From contig NZ_JAGMUO010000130.1 in NCBI RefSeq assembly GCF_019049325.1, forward strand, positions 160,467 to 224,466: DNA of 64,000 bases, in the 5' to 3' direction. Shown here one piece after another: positions 25,496-33,128 of the stretch (the stretch's first letter is position 1; each line of letters opens with the position of its first letter). The notes under the pieces are model-generated. The model had not been told where the DNA came from, searched no databases, and worked only from the letters and a program-made list of their open reading frames with translations. A program made the position numbers and the translations under genes. This DNA is from Streptomyces sp. AC512_CC834 (lineage in GTDB: Bacteria > Actinomycetota > Actinomycetes > Streptomycetales > Streptomycetaceae).

Positions 25496-26065
25496 GTGCC
25501 CGTGCCTGCCCGACTTCCCTCATGGACCTGGGTCTCCGGTCTGACCGTGGGGGCGATCGCGGCGGTGACCTTCCTGGCCGCACAGGCGGACCAGGGCCCC
25601 CATCCCACCGCCGCGGCGACCAGGCCGAGCCCGTCCGCGTCGGCCGACGCGCATCCCACGCCGGAGGAGACCGCGCCGGCCCCGGTACCGGAGGGCTCCG
25701 GCACCGGGCGGCGCGTCGTCTACTCGGTCGGCCAGGACCGGGTGTGGCTGGTCGACGCCAGCGACGCCACCCGGCGGTCGTTCACGGTGTGGCCGGGGAC
25801 GGTCGACCCCGACCCCGGCAAGTACAGCGTCGGCACCCGCCGCCAGGACCCGACGACGGGATCCGACGGGGTCCAGGTCGAGCAGATCATGTACTTCACC
25901 CAGGAGGACGGCATCTGGGTCGCCTTCTCCAACGCCGTGGACGGCTCCTCGCCGCCGCCGCCCGCCGACGATGCCAGGACGGGCGGCATACGGCTGCCCA
26001 AGGCGGACGCCGACGCGCTCTGGGAGTTCGGCTCGTCCGGCACGACGGTCACCGTGGTGGCGTAG
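25496..26065 (+). CDS. Degenerate L,D-transpeptidase (YkuD)-like membrane-anchored protein
   Basis: 189 residues from GTG 25496, after a ggag ribosome site. A TM/signal anchor (VSGLTVGAIAAVTFLAAQA) is followed by a Pro/Ser/Ala linker. Residues 72-189 follow the YkuD fold: RVVYSVGQDRVWLVDAS, GKYSVGTRRQ, MYFTQEDGIWVAFS, GGIRLPKADADALWEF, TTVTVV. Active L,D-transpeptidases have His in AFH and the SHGC catalytic motif. Here these read AFS (Ser145) and RTGG (Gly164), so the catalytic Cys and His are missing. It is probably a non-catalytic peptidoglycan-binding or regulatory relative. It overlaps the convergent DUF2165 gene by 17 bp. Confidence 0.7.
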   Translation: MPVPARLPSWTWVSGLTVGAIAAVTFLAAQADQGPHPTAAATRPSPSASADAHPTPEETAPAPVPEGSGTGRRVVYSVGQDRVWLVDASDATRRSFTVWPGTVDPDPGKYSVGTRRQDPTTGSDGVQVEQIMYFTQEDGIWVAFSNAVDGSSPPPPADDARTGGIRLPKADADALWEFGSSGTTVTVVA

Positions 26066-26564
26066 CCTCCGCCGCCTCGCCGGACGGCAGGTGCGTCACG
26101 ATCAGCACGACGCCGCTGAACAGGAACACCCGCGTCGCCGCGTCCAGCCCGTTCCAGTCCTCCGACTGCCACATCGCGAACCACTCCCCGCCGATCGCGA
26201 GGAACCCGGCGCCGAAGAGCAGCATCAGCATGAGCGTGCCGTACGTGGTCATACGCCGCGCGAGGGCGTGGTCCCTGCGTATCCACAGCCAGGTCGCGCA
26301 GATCAGCACCAGCGCGGCGACCGTCTCCCAGACGATGATCGCGACGTACGCGGTGTCCTGAAGGCCCCGGCTCGTGATCGCCCGCCACATCAGGTCGTCG
26401 TCCTTGAACGTCGTGTCCATCGCGAGGACGTGCCGCACGTACTGCTGGTTGTTGTCGAAGTCGGTGATGTTCCCCAGGGCCACGAGGGCGATGTAGAGGG
26501 CGAGGACGGCGGTCAGCACGGTGCCCGCGAGGGAAAGGGGGCTGGTTCGTGGGAAGTTGGCCAT
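26049..26564 (-). CDS. DUF2165 small integral membrane protein
   Basis: 171 residues with four hydrophobic helices and the DUF2165 pattern: LYIALVALGNITDFDNNQQYVRHVLAMDTTFKD, followed by AYVAIIVWETVAALVLI and GAGFLAIGGEWFAMWQS. Function of the family is unknown. ATG 26564 gives a protein that begins directly with a short cytoplasmic tail and TM1. Confidence 0.85.
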   Translation of the reverse strand: MANFPRTSPLSLAGTVLTAVLALYIALVALGNITDFDNNQQYVRHVLAMDTTFKDDDLMWRAITSRGLQDTAYVAIIVWETVAALVLICATWLWIRRDHALARRMTTYGTLMLMLLFGAGFLAIGGEWFAMWQSEDWNGLDAATRVFLFSGVVLIVTHLPSGEAAEATPPR

Positions 26565-26615
26565 GGCAGCACTATTCCGAAGCCGGGGACGGGGCGAGTA
26601 GGTAGGGTCCGGAAC

Positions 26616-27191
26616 GTGATCTCCCCGAAGCGCTCCGTCGACGAACTGCCGGGTGACCCGCGCCGGCTGAACCTGGAGTACCGGACGTGGCACTTCGTCG
26701 GCTCGGAGGGCGACGAGAACGGCTTCGACGAGTGGGACGTCTCCGTCCGGTCCAGCCGGTACGTGGACCGGCCGAAGAGCGCGGCCGCGAAGACCGTCCC
26801 GCACGAGATCGGCTCGATGCGGCTCTTCCGCCTGCGGATGGACGAGAGGTTCAGCCCGTTCCCGTTCTCCGACGCGGAGGCCTACGACACGGACCTGTCC
26901 AACCTGGTCCTCGGCGTCTACGACCTCGGCCGGGGCGGCTACCGCCAGGAGTTCCGGGACGCCATGACGACCTGCGACGGCGACCTGCTCGTCCTCTTCG
27001 ACGTGCGGCTGGACCCCGCCTGGCGGGGCTTCGGCCTCGGTCCGGTCCTCGCCTCCGAGGCCGCGTTCCGGCGGGCCGGTGAGAAGATCGCGGCGCTGTG
27101 GGAGAGCGTCGGATTCCGGCGCCGCACCAGGCCTCTCGGTCACCTCCTGGACCCCAGGACCGACGAGGCGCGCGAGTCGCTTCGCCGCTGA
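26616..27191 (+). CDS. GNAT-like protein with a shortened acetyl-CoA region
   Basis: 191 residues from GTG 26616. Beta-strand and helix sequence in the middle (LLVLFDVRLDPAWRGFGLGPVLASEA) is the motif-A region of a GNAT fold. It then jumps directly to EKIAALWESVGFRRRTRPLGHLLD, the motif-B end (LWESVGF). In relatives I remember, about 25 further residues sit between these two segments, so an internal deletion is likely. The gene might be decaying or encode a divergent acetyltransferase. Confidence 0.6.
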   Translation: MISPKRSVDELPGDPRRLNLEYRTWHFVGSEGDENGFDEWDVSVRSSRYVDRPKSAAAKTVPHEIGSMRLFRLRMDERFSPFPFSDAEAYDTDLSNLVLGVYDLGRGGYRQEFRDAMTTCDGDLLVLFDVRLDPAWRGFGLGPVLASEAAFRRAGEKIAALWESVGFRRRTRPLGHLLDPRTDEARESLRR

Positions 27192-27195
27192 ACCG

Positions 27196-27387
27196 CTACG
27201 ATCGCCCGCCGCTGAACGCCAGGAACGAGGTCCAGGAGGCGTCGGTGAAGGAGAGGCGGGCTGCTTCGGGGTTCTTGGAGTCGCGGACGTGGACGGTCGT
27301 GTCGACGGAGGCTATGGCGACCTCGACGCACTCAGGGCCGTCGTTGCTGCTGTAGCTGCTCTTGAACCACTTGAGCGCGGGGGTCAT
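27196..27387 (-). CDS. DUF397 protein
   Basis: A 63-residue DUF397 protein: FKSSYSSNDGPECVEVAI, VHVRDSKNPEAARLSF, WTSFLAF. The start codon overlaps the stop of the XRE gene (ATGA), so the pair is translationally coupled. DUF397 proteins are the small partner of DUF5753-type XRE regulators in Streptomyces (abaA/whiJ-like modules) and modulate antibiotic production and sporulation. Confidence 0.92.
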   Translation of the reverse strand: MTPALKWFKSSYSSNDGPECVEVAIASVDTTVHVRDSKNPEAARLSFTDASWTSFLAFSGGRS

Positions 27388-28196
27388 GTTTCTTCTCCCA
27401 TGACTTTCTCGATGAAGGCCAGTGACTCGCGGGGCGTGAGTGCCTGCGCCCGGATGATCCCATAGCGCAAGTCCAGGGTCTGGACCTCGTGCGGATCAGC
27501 GATGACTCGGTTGTGCAGTTGAGCTTCCGAGTGGCCGAACGCCTTGCCGCCCCGCAGCTTCAGCAGTTGCAGCGACCCAGCCATCCCCGCGTGGTCCTCG
27601 CGGTCCGTCGGCATGACCTGGATCTCGACGTGCCTCAACCTCCCGACCTCCAACAGATGTTCGAGCTGTTGCCGCAGCACCATTCTGCCTCCGAGCGGGC
27701 GCCGTAGCGTCACCTCTTCCTGGACAAAGGTGAGCTGGGCGCGGGGAACGCGCTCGAAGACGGTCTTCCGCGCCATGCGGGCGGAGACGTAGCGGTCGAC
27801 CTCCTCCTCCGTGAACGCCGGACGGCGCATCGCGTACAACGCGCGGGCGTACTCGGGCGTCTGCAACAGCCCGTGGATGTGGTGGCCCGCGTAGGCGCCG
27901 AGGTCGACCGCCTCGTCCTCCAGCTTGGCCAGGTCCCGCACCTTCTTCGGGTAGCGGGCCTTCTCCACGTCCTCCTTCATGGCCGAGAGCTTCCCGCTCG
28001 CGCCCAGCACCTCGTCGGCCTTGTCCAGGAAATCCGGCTTCGGGACCCGGCGCCCGCGCTCGACGGACGACACCATCTCCTCGCCGTATCCGATGGCGGT
28101 GCCCAGTTCCGCCTGCCGCATTCCGGCGGCCTCGCGCCACATCTTGATCTGCCGCCCGACCGCCTTGAGCACGGCCGTGGTCTCCTCGTCCTCCAT
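27384..28196 (-). CDS. XRE-family regulator with DUF5753 (WhiJ-like)
   Basis: 270 residues from ATG 28196, preceded by aggagggg. An N-terminal helix-turn-helix (KMWREAAGMRQAELGTAIGYGEEMVSSVERGRRVPKPDFLDKADEVL, about 12-60) is followed by a DUF5753 C-terminal domain with HIHGLLQTPEYARAL, the RRPLGGRMVLRQQLEHLLEVGRLRHVEIQVMP block and a terminal LTPRESLAFIEKVM. It forms a module with the DUF397 gene downstream and the divergent ATPase at 28310. Likely a repressor released by the partner proteins. Confidence 0.92.
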   Translation of the reverse strand: MEDEETTAVLKAVGRQIKMWREAAGMRQAELGTAIGYGEEMVSSVERGRRVPKPDFLDKADEVLGASGKLSAMKEDVEKARYPKKVRDLAKLEDEAVDLGAYAGHHIHGLLQTPEYARALYAMRRPAFTEEEVDRYVSARMARKTVFERVPRAQLTFVQEEVTLRRPLGGRMVLRQQLEHLLEVGRLRHVEIQVMPTDREDHAGMAGSLQLLKLRGGKAFGHSEAQLHNRVIADPHEVQTLDLRYGIIRAQALTPRESLAFIEKVMGEET

Positions 28197-28309
28197 GTCT
28201 TCCCCTCCTTGCGTACGAACCGTACGACCACGGTGGGCTCCCGGACAGTCACGCTCGGTACCGTGGTTGTTGCTGTTCAGAGTAGGGACAGACGGCCACG
28301 CTGGGTGAC

Positions 28310-28744
28310 GTGATGGAGAAATTGGCCCTGCACGGCATCCCGAACGCACCGCATTTCGCGGTCCAGTTGTCCGCGACGCGAAGGGGCGCCAGGCTTGCGC
28401 GCCTGCTCACCGAACGCCAACTCGACGACTGGAGCGTGCCGTCGGGGGAGGCGGTGCAGGTGGTCGCCGAGCTGGCGGCGAACGCCGTGCTGCACGGCCG
28501 GGTGCCGGGGCGGTACTTCCGGCTGACCCTGCGCCTGCTCCCCGGCGGCACCCTCCGCGTCGAGGTCACGGACGCCCGGGGCGACCGGGTCCCGCGTCTT
28601 CCCGACCCGGCCGCCGACGACGAGGAGTGCGGGCGCGGGCTGCGCATCGTGGCTGCGTACGCGGACCGTTGGGGTGTCGACGCGGGACCGGACCCCGCCA
28701 AGACCGTCTGGGCCGAACTGGCACCGGGTCGTGGCCGGACGTGA
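28310..28744 (+). CDS. ATP-binding protein, anti-sigma-factor type HATPase
   Basis: 144 residues, second HATPase_c_2 protein in the window: VPSGEAVQVVAELAANAVLHGRVPGRYF (N box) and DDEECGRGLRIVAAYADRWG (ATP lid). It is divergent from the WhiJ-like XRE gene with 113 bp between them, the standard third member of such modules. GTG 28310 and ATG 28313 are both possible starts. Confidence 0.85.
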   Translation: MMEKLALHGIPNAPHFAVQLSATRRGARLARLLTERQLDDWSVPSGEAVQVVAELAANAVLHGRVPGRYFRLTLRLLPGGTLRVEVTDARGDRVPRLPDPAADDEECGRGLRIVAAYADRWGVDAGPDPAKTVWAELAPGRGRT

Positions 28745-28970
28745 CCCGGTCGGGCGCGACGCCAAAGACCAAAGAACCGGGGAAAGAACCGAACCCGCCC
28801 CTGCCGTCCCCGCCCGTCACCCTCCGGAGTGAACATCGCCAACTCGGCTGGCGTGGCGAGCCGTTCATGGTGCAGCGTCAGCGGCAGCAGACCCCGACAT
28901 GATTCGGCCCCCGCCGGGAAGGCAATCCCACTGCGAGGGCCTGATCACCGAGGAAGAAGAGAGCTTCCTG

Positions 28971-29834
28971 ATGACTGAGCAGAACCCTAGCGCGCCCACG
29001 CGCCCCGTGTCCGGCCGTCACCCTGGCGGTGTCGAGCACGAGAACCATCCCCACCACGACCACTTCACCGTGGTCGGCAACCACCTCCTCCAGCACCCCG
29101 AGCTGTCCCTGACGGCGATCGGACTGGCCGTCCACATCCAGTCGCTGCCCGCCGGGACTCCGGTCGGGATCAAGTCGCTGGCGGGCAAGTTCCCGGAGGG
29201 CGAGATCCGGATCGCCGCCGCCCTGCGGGAGTTGGAAGAGCACGGCTACCTCGCACGCACCAAGGAGCGTCTTCAATCGGGGCGAGTCGTGACCCGGACG
29301 GTCTCCCGCAACAAGCCCCGCGCCGCCTTCGCGGCGGCGTGGCCCGCCCGGCCGGTCGCTGACGAGCCGTCCTCCCCGGCCCCCTCCCCGGCCACCGCCC
29401 CGGTTGTCGGCGTCGGCTCTGCTCCGGTGGTGGCCCCGGAGACGGAACTGGTGGCGAACCCTGCGGCGACGGAGCTGCTTGTCCGTCTCCGGGTGCATGA
29501 CTCCCGCCTGCTCCTGACCGAGCGCGACGTCCGGCGTCTCGCCCCGGCCGTCATGGCCTGGCTGGAGCGCGGCGTACCCCCGACCGCCGTGGAGCGGACG
29601 CTGACGGCCGGGCTGCCCCAGGAGCCGATCCGTCACCCGGCGGCCTTCCTGGAACGCCGTCTCACCTCAGACCTTCCGCCTGCCCTGCCCGCCCCCCGCA
29701 CGCCTGCCCCCGGCCCGCGCCGGCCGGACCCCCTCCAGACCTGCGACGGCTGCGAACGTGCCTTCCGCGCCTCCCGACCGGGTCGCTGCCGTGACTGCCG
29801 CGAGCGCCCCCTCTCGGAACAGGCGGCTGCGTAA
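28971..29834 (+). CDS. Helix-turn-helix replication-initiator-like DNA-binding protein
   Basis: 287 residues from ATG 28971. The N-terminal third holds a winged-HTH: FTVVGNHLLQHPELSLTAIGLAVHIQSLPAGTPVGIKSLAGKFPEGEIRIAAALRELEEHGYLART. The middle is Ala/Pro rich. A second alpha-helical part (TERDVRRLAPAVMAWLERGVPPTAVERTLTAGLP) is followed by a C-terminal cysteine cluster, TCDGCERAFRASRPGRCRDC, that looks like a zinc knuckle. Such proteins are common near XRE/DUF397 modules in Streptomyces. Exact role unknown. An ATG at 28899 is an alternative start without a better ribosome site. Confidence 0.75.
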   Translation: MTEQNPSAPTRPVSGRHPGGVEHENHPHHDHFTVVGNHLLQHPELSLTAIGLAVHIQSLPAGTPVGIKSLAGKFPEGEIRIAAALRELEEHGYLARTKERLQSGRVVTRTVSRNKPRAAFAAAWPARPVADEPSSPAPSPATAPVVGVGSAPVVAPETELVANPAATELLVRLRVHDSRLLLTERDVRRLAPAVMAWLERGVPPTAVERTLTAGLPQEPIRHPAAFLERRLTSDLPPALPAPRTPAPGPRRPDPLQTCDGCERAFRASRPGRCRDCRERPLSEQAAA

Positions 29835-29837
29835 AAG

Positions 29838-29920
29838 CGTGAGCACTCGGCGGGAAACTGTCCTCCACGCGCTCATCCGAGCGGCTCAAGGACAAACCGG
29901 GCCGAAGTGCTCACGTTTTT
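29838..29920 (+). terminator. Rho-independent terminator of the HTH gene
   Basis: Arms cgtgagcactcggc (29838-29851) and gccgaagtgctcacg (29901-29915) pair with a single bulge, followed by a T5 run at 29916-29920. The 49-nt loop contains a smaller inner stem. Confidence 0.7.
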
Positions 29921-29956
29921 CGACTCAACTGGTCACCGGGGCGAGCGGGGCCACGT

Positions 29957-31204
29957 TCATTCGCAGACGGCCGTGTCCACCACGTCGAAGACGTGCTGGT
30001 GCGCCGCCATCATGTCGGCCGGCTCGGCGGCCACCGAGCTGGACAGTGCCGTCGCCGCCACCGTGGCCGCGCGGCCGTCCTGCGTGGCGCCGCCGTAGGA
30101 CTCGTAGCCGTGGATGGAACCGCCGTGGCCCCACAGCTCGACGCCGCAGGACAGGGGAGTGCGGAAGAGGCCCAGGCCGTATCCGGTGCCGGGCGCGGGG
30201 GCGCCCTCGGTCACCGGGACCGTGGTCTTCATCTCCTTCAGTTCGGCGGCATCCAGTACCTCGCCGCCGAGCAGGGCGGAGAAGAAGCGGTTGAGGTCGC
30301 GCGGGGTGGTGACGAGCTGCCCGGCGGCCCAGGCCTGCGACGGGTCGAGGCGCGTGATGTCCTCCAGCGGAGCGCCGGGAGTGGCGGCGGCGTATCCCTT
30401 GGGGTGGGCGCCCCGGATGCCGCGCTCGCCGACGCCCGGCCAGTAGGTGTCCTTCAGGCCGAGGGGGCGGATGACCCGGTCGGTGATCTCCTCGCCGAAG
30501 GGGCGGCCCGTGACCTTCTCGACGAGCAGGCCCGCCAGGATGTAGTTGGTGTTGCTGTACTGCCACTTCGCGCCGGGCTCGAACGCCGCCTTCTGGCTCA
30601 GGGCGAGGTCGAGCAGGTCACGCGGGTTGTAGTACGTGTCGCGGACCTCGAAGGGGTCCAGGCCCAGTGTCTGGACGTAGTCCGGCAGGCCGCTGGTGTG
30701 CTGGAGCAGGTTCCGCACGGTGATCCGGTTGCCGTCGATGCCGTCGCCGCGCACCAGGCCCGGCAGGTACGTCTCGATCGGCTCGTCCAGCTTCACCTTG
30801 CCCTCGCCGACCAGCATGAGCACCACCGCCGCGGTGAAGGACTTGGTGTTGCTGCCCGCCCGGACCTGGCCGTTCACCGGCACGGCCGCGCCGGTCTCGA
30901 CGTCACCGGTGCCGGCCGTGTAGTCGCGGACGCGTCCGTCACGTCCCTGGTCGGCGACCAGCGCGGCGGGGAAACCGTCCTCGCGCACCAGGTCCTTCGC
31001 AGCCTCGCGCACGGCGTCGCGGTGGTGACCGGCGTGGTCCGGGGCGCCGTAGACCGGGGAGCCGCTCACGGCGAGGCCGCCGCCCAGGACCGCCAGCGCG
31101 GCGACCACGGACAGCACGCGCCCGCGCTGCTTCTTCGGCCCCTTCCGGACGGAGGAGGCGGAGGAGGCGGAGGCGGAGGAGGGGGCGTGGAGACGAGCGG
31201 GCAC
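29957..31204 (-). CDS. Serine hydrolase of the class-C beta-lactamase / D,D-peptidase fold
   Basis: 415 residues from GTG 31204. An N-terminal export signal (KQRGRVLSVVAALAVLGGGLAVSGSPVYGA) follows a Ser/Ala-rich head that is encoded by a gga/ggc microsatellite. Catalytic motifs: GSNTKSF (Ser-x-x-Lys), YSNTNYI (Tyr-x-Asn) and HGGSIHGYE (HxG). The family covers class-C beta-lactamases, D,D-peptidases and esterases, including the Streptomyces R61 enzyme. It is most likely an exported D-alanyl-D-alanine carboxypeptidase-like hydrolase acting on cell wall or beta-lactam substrates. Confidence 0.88.
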   Translation of the reverse strand: MPARLHAPSSASASSASSVRKGPKKQRGRVLSVVAALAVLGGGLAVSGSPVYGAPDHAGHHRDAVREAAKDLVREDGFPAALVADQGRDGRVRDYTAGTGDVETGAAVPVNGQVRAGSNTKSFTAAVVLMLVGEGKVKLDEPIETYLPGLVRGDGIDGNRITVRNLLQHTSGLPDYVQTLGLDPFEVRDTYYNPRDLLDLALSQKAAFEPGAKWQYSNTNYILAGLLVEKVTGRPFGEEITDRVIRPLGLKDTYWPGVGERGIRGAHPKGYAAATPGAPLEDITRLDPSQAWAAGQLVTTPRDLNRFFSALLGGEVLDAAELKEMKTTVPVTEGAPAPGTGYGLGLFRTPLSCGVELWGHGGSIHGYESYGGATQDGRAATVAATALSSSVAAEPADMMAAHQHVFDVVDTAVCE

Positions 31205-31428
31205 GGAGGGTTCCTTCCAACAGGGCTGTTCTCGCGACCCCTTGAGCCTGTCGCAGCCCGGCTGTCCGCTCGATGGTGCCAGGCGGCGGATACGGGGTGT
31301 ACCTGGTGCCACCCCCGGTCGTGAGCGTTTCCACACAGTTCCGGCCCGTTCCGGCCCTGAACCGACCGCTTCCGTTCGCATACAGTGCTGGGCGTCGTAC
31401 GTACGCACAGCGCCGAGGGGAGTTCCAG

Positions 31429-32544
31429 GTGGGCGGGACGACCGGTGCCGTCTGGGGGCGTGCCGAGCAGCAGGACTTCCGCAGCCGGGTGCGCGGGACG
31501 CTGCTCGGCGTGGCCGTCGGGGACGCCCTCGGAGCGCCCGTCGACGGTCTCGACCTGGACGGGATCCGGGAGGCGCACGGCGCGGAGGGGCTGACCGACC
31601 TGGCCTCCGCCTACGGCCGGCGCGGTGCCGTCACCCACCTCACCCAGCTCACCCTGTTCTCCGTGGACGGGCTGATCCGCGCCCAGGTACGGCGGGACAC
31701 CGGCGCCTGGCATCCGCCGACCGACCTGCACCGGGCCTACCGTCGCTGGGTCGCGACCCAGCGCGACTGGGGGCCCGACCTGCGGCGCAAGGACGACGGC
31801 TGGCTGGCCCACGAGGAGTGGCTGTACGTCCGCAGGGACGCCCCGCGCACGCTGCTGCTCGGGCTCGGCGACGAGACGATGGGCACCCCCGAGGCGCCCA
31901 AGAACCCCGGTGAGTACGGGCCCGAGGCAGCCGCCCGGTCCGCGCCGTTCGGGCTGCTGGTCGGCTGGGAGCCGCAACTGGTCGCCCAGCTCGCCGTGGA
32001 GTGCGCGGCGCAGACCCACGGCCACCCCACCGGCTACCTCACGGCGGGCGCGTACGCCGTGATCGTGCACGGTCTTGCGCGCGGCGAGAGCCTGGACGCC
32101 GCGGTGCAGCGGGCACTCGCGCTGCTCGCCGCCCGGCCGGGACACGAGCCCGTGGCGGACGCTCTGCAGCACGCGCTCGGCTCGGTACGGCAGGGGCTGC
32201 CGACCCCGGCCCGGGTGACCGAGCTGATCGGCGCGGGAACGGCGGAGGGCCTGGTCGCCGCCGCCGTGTACTGCGCCCTCGTCGGGGAGGACGTACGGCA
32301 CGGGCTGCGGCTCGCCGTCAACCACGGCGGCCCCTCGGCTGCGACCGGGGCGCTGACCGGCGGCCTGCTCGGCGCCCTGCACGGCGAGACGGCGCTGCCC
32401 CCGGCCTGGCTGGCCGAGCTGGAGGGCCGCCCGACCCTCCTGGAACTGGCCGACGACTTCGCCATGGAGATGACCCAGGGCCCCGCACTGCACGGCCCGG
32501 CGGGCTCGTCCCCGGGTTGGCTGGCACGATACCCGCGCGGGTAG
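31429..32544 (+). CDS. ADP-ribosylglycohydrolase-fold protein lacking metal-site residues
   Basis: 371 residues from GTG 31429, after gaggggag. All-helical DraG/ARH fold: RVRGTLLGVAVGDALGAPVDG at 21-40, a middle helical region, and NHGGPSAATGALTGGLLGALHG at 298-319. Active ADP-ribosylglycohydrolases coordinate two Mg ions through DDTQ in the first half and GGDxDT in the second. Here these read HLTQ (about 70-73) and GGPSAAT (300-306), so all four key aspartates are missing. It is probably a binding protein or ADP-ribosylation reader rather than a hydrolase. Promoter lies in the 220-bp gap from the divergent hydrolase gene. Confidence 0.8.
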   Translation: MGGTTGAVWGRAEQQDFRSRVRGTLLGVAVGDALGAPVDGLDLDGIREAHGAEGLTDLASAYGRRGAVTHLTQLTLFSVDGLIRAQVRRDTGAWHPPTDLHRAYRRWVATQRDWGPDLRRKDDGWLAHEEWLYVRRDAPRTLLLGLGDETMGTPEAPKNPGEYGPEAAARSAPFGLLVGWEPQLVAQLAVECAAQTHGHPTGYLTAGAYAVIVHGLARGESLDAAVQRALALLAARPGHEPVADALQHALGSVRQGLPTPARVTELIGAGTAEGLVAAAVYCALVGEDVRHGLRLAVNHGGPSAATGALTGGLLGALHGETALPPAWLAELEGRPTLLELADDFAMEMTQGPALHGPAGSSPGWLARYPRG

Positions 32545-32634
32545 GACGGTCACGTTTCGCGAGGCGGATCGGTAGCGCGGATCGAGTGTGGGGATCGGGA
32601 GCGGGGACGGTGAGCCGCGGCTAGCGTGGCTGCC

Positions 32635-33045
32635 ATGGACATCAGCATCCACACCACCGTCCTTCCGCACGACGACCCGGACGCGTCCCTGGCCTTCTAC
32701 CGGGACGTCCTCGGCTTCGAGGTCCGCACGGACGTCGGGCACGGCAAGATGCGCTGGATCACGGTCGGTCCGGCCGGCCGGCCGGACACCTCGCTGCTCC
32801 TCTCGCCGCCCGCCGCCGACCCCGGCGTCACCGACGCCGAGCGCCGCACCGTCGCCGAGATGATGGCCAAAGGCACCTACGGGTGGATCCTCCTGGCCAC
32901 CGAGGACCTCGACGGCACCTTCGAGAAGCTGCGCGCCGGGAACGCCGAGATCATCCAGGAGCCGACCGAGCAGCCGTACGGCATCCGCGACTGCGCCTTC
33001 CGGGACCCCGCCGGCAACCAGATCCGCATCCAGGAACTGCGCTGA
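32635..33045 (+). CDS. VOC-family (glyoxalase/dioxygenase fold) protein
   Basis: 136 residues with one VOC module: TTVLPHDDPDASLAFYRDVLGFEVRTDVGHGKMRWITVGP and GIRDCAFRDPAGNQIRIQEL. The fold hosts glyoxalase I, extradiol dioxygenases and antibiotic-binding proteins. No neighbour suggests the substrate. ATG 32635 is preferred over GTG 32626. Confidence 0.88.
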   Translation: MDISIHTTVLPHDDPDASLAFYRDVLGFEVRTDVGHGKMRWITVGPAGRPDTSLLLSPPAADPGVTDAERRTVAEMMAKGTYGWILLATEDLDGTFEKLRAGNAEIIQEPTEQPYGIRDCAFRDPAGNQIRIQELR

Positions 33046-33053
33046 GGGGGCGC

Positions 33054-33084
33054 GGCCGGTGACCACGATCCGTGGACACCGGCC
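33054..33084. terminator. Hairpin between convergent VOC and symporter genes
   Basis: Arms ggccggtg (33054-33061) and caccggcc (33077-33084), with an inner ccacg/cgtgg stem. Confidence 0.5.
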
Positions 33085-33128
33085 GACACCGGCCGCACAC
33101 CGCTCGGCTGCGCCCCAGGCCCAGGGTG

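Noticed and set aside
22777..25704. 975-codon minus-strand open frame opposite fbiC
   Set aside because: fbiC has both radical-SAM cysteine motifs. The antisense frame is a codon-bias shadow.
31429..32544. Calling the DraG-fold gene an active ADP-ribosylglycohydrolase
   Set aside because: The metal-binding aspartates are absent, so only the fold is claimed.
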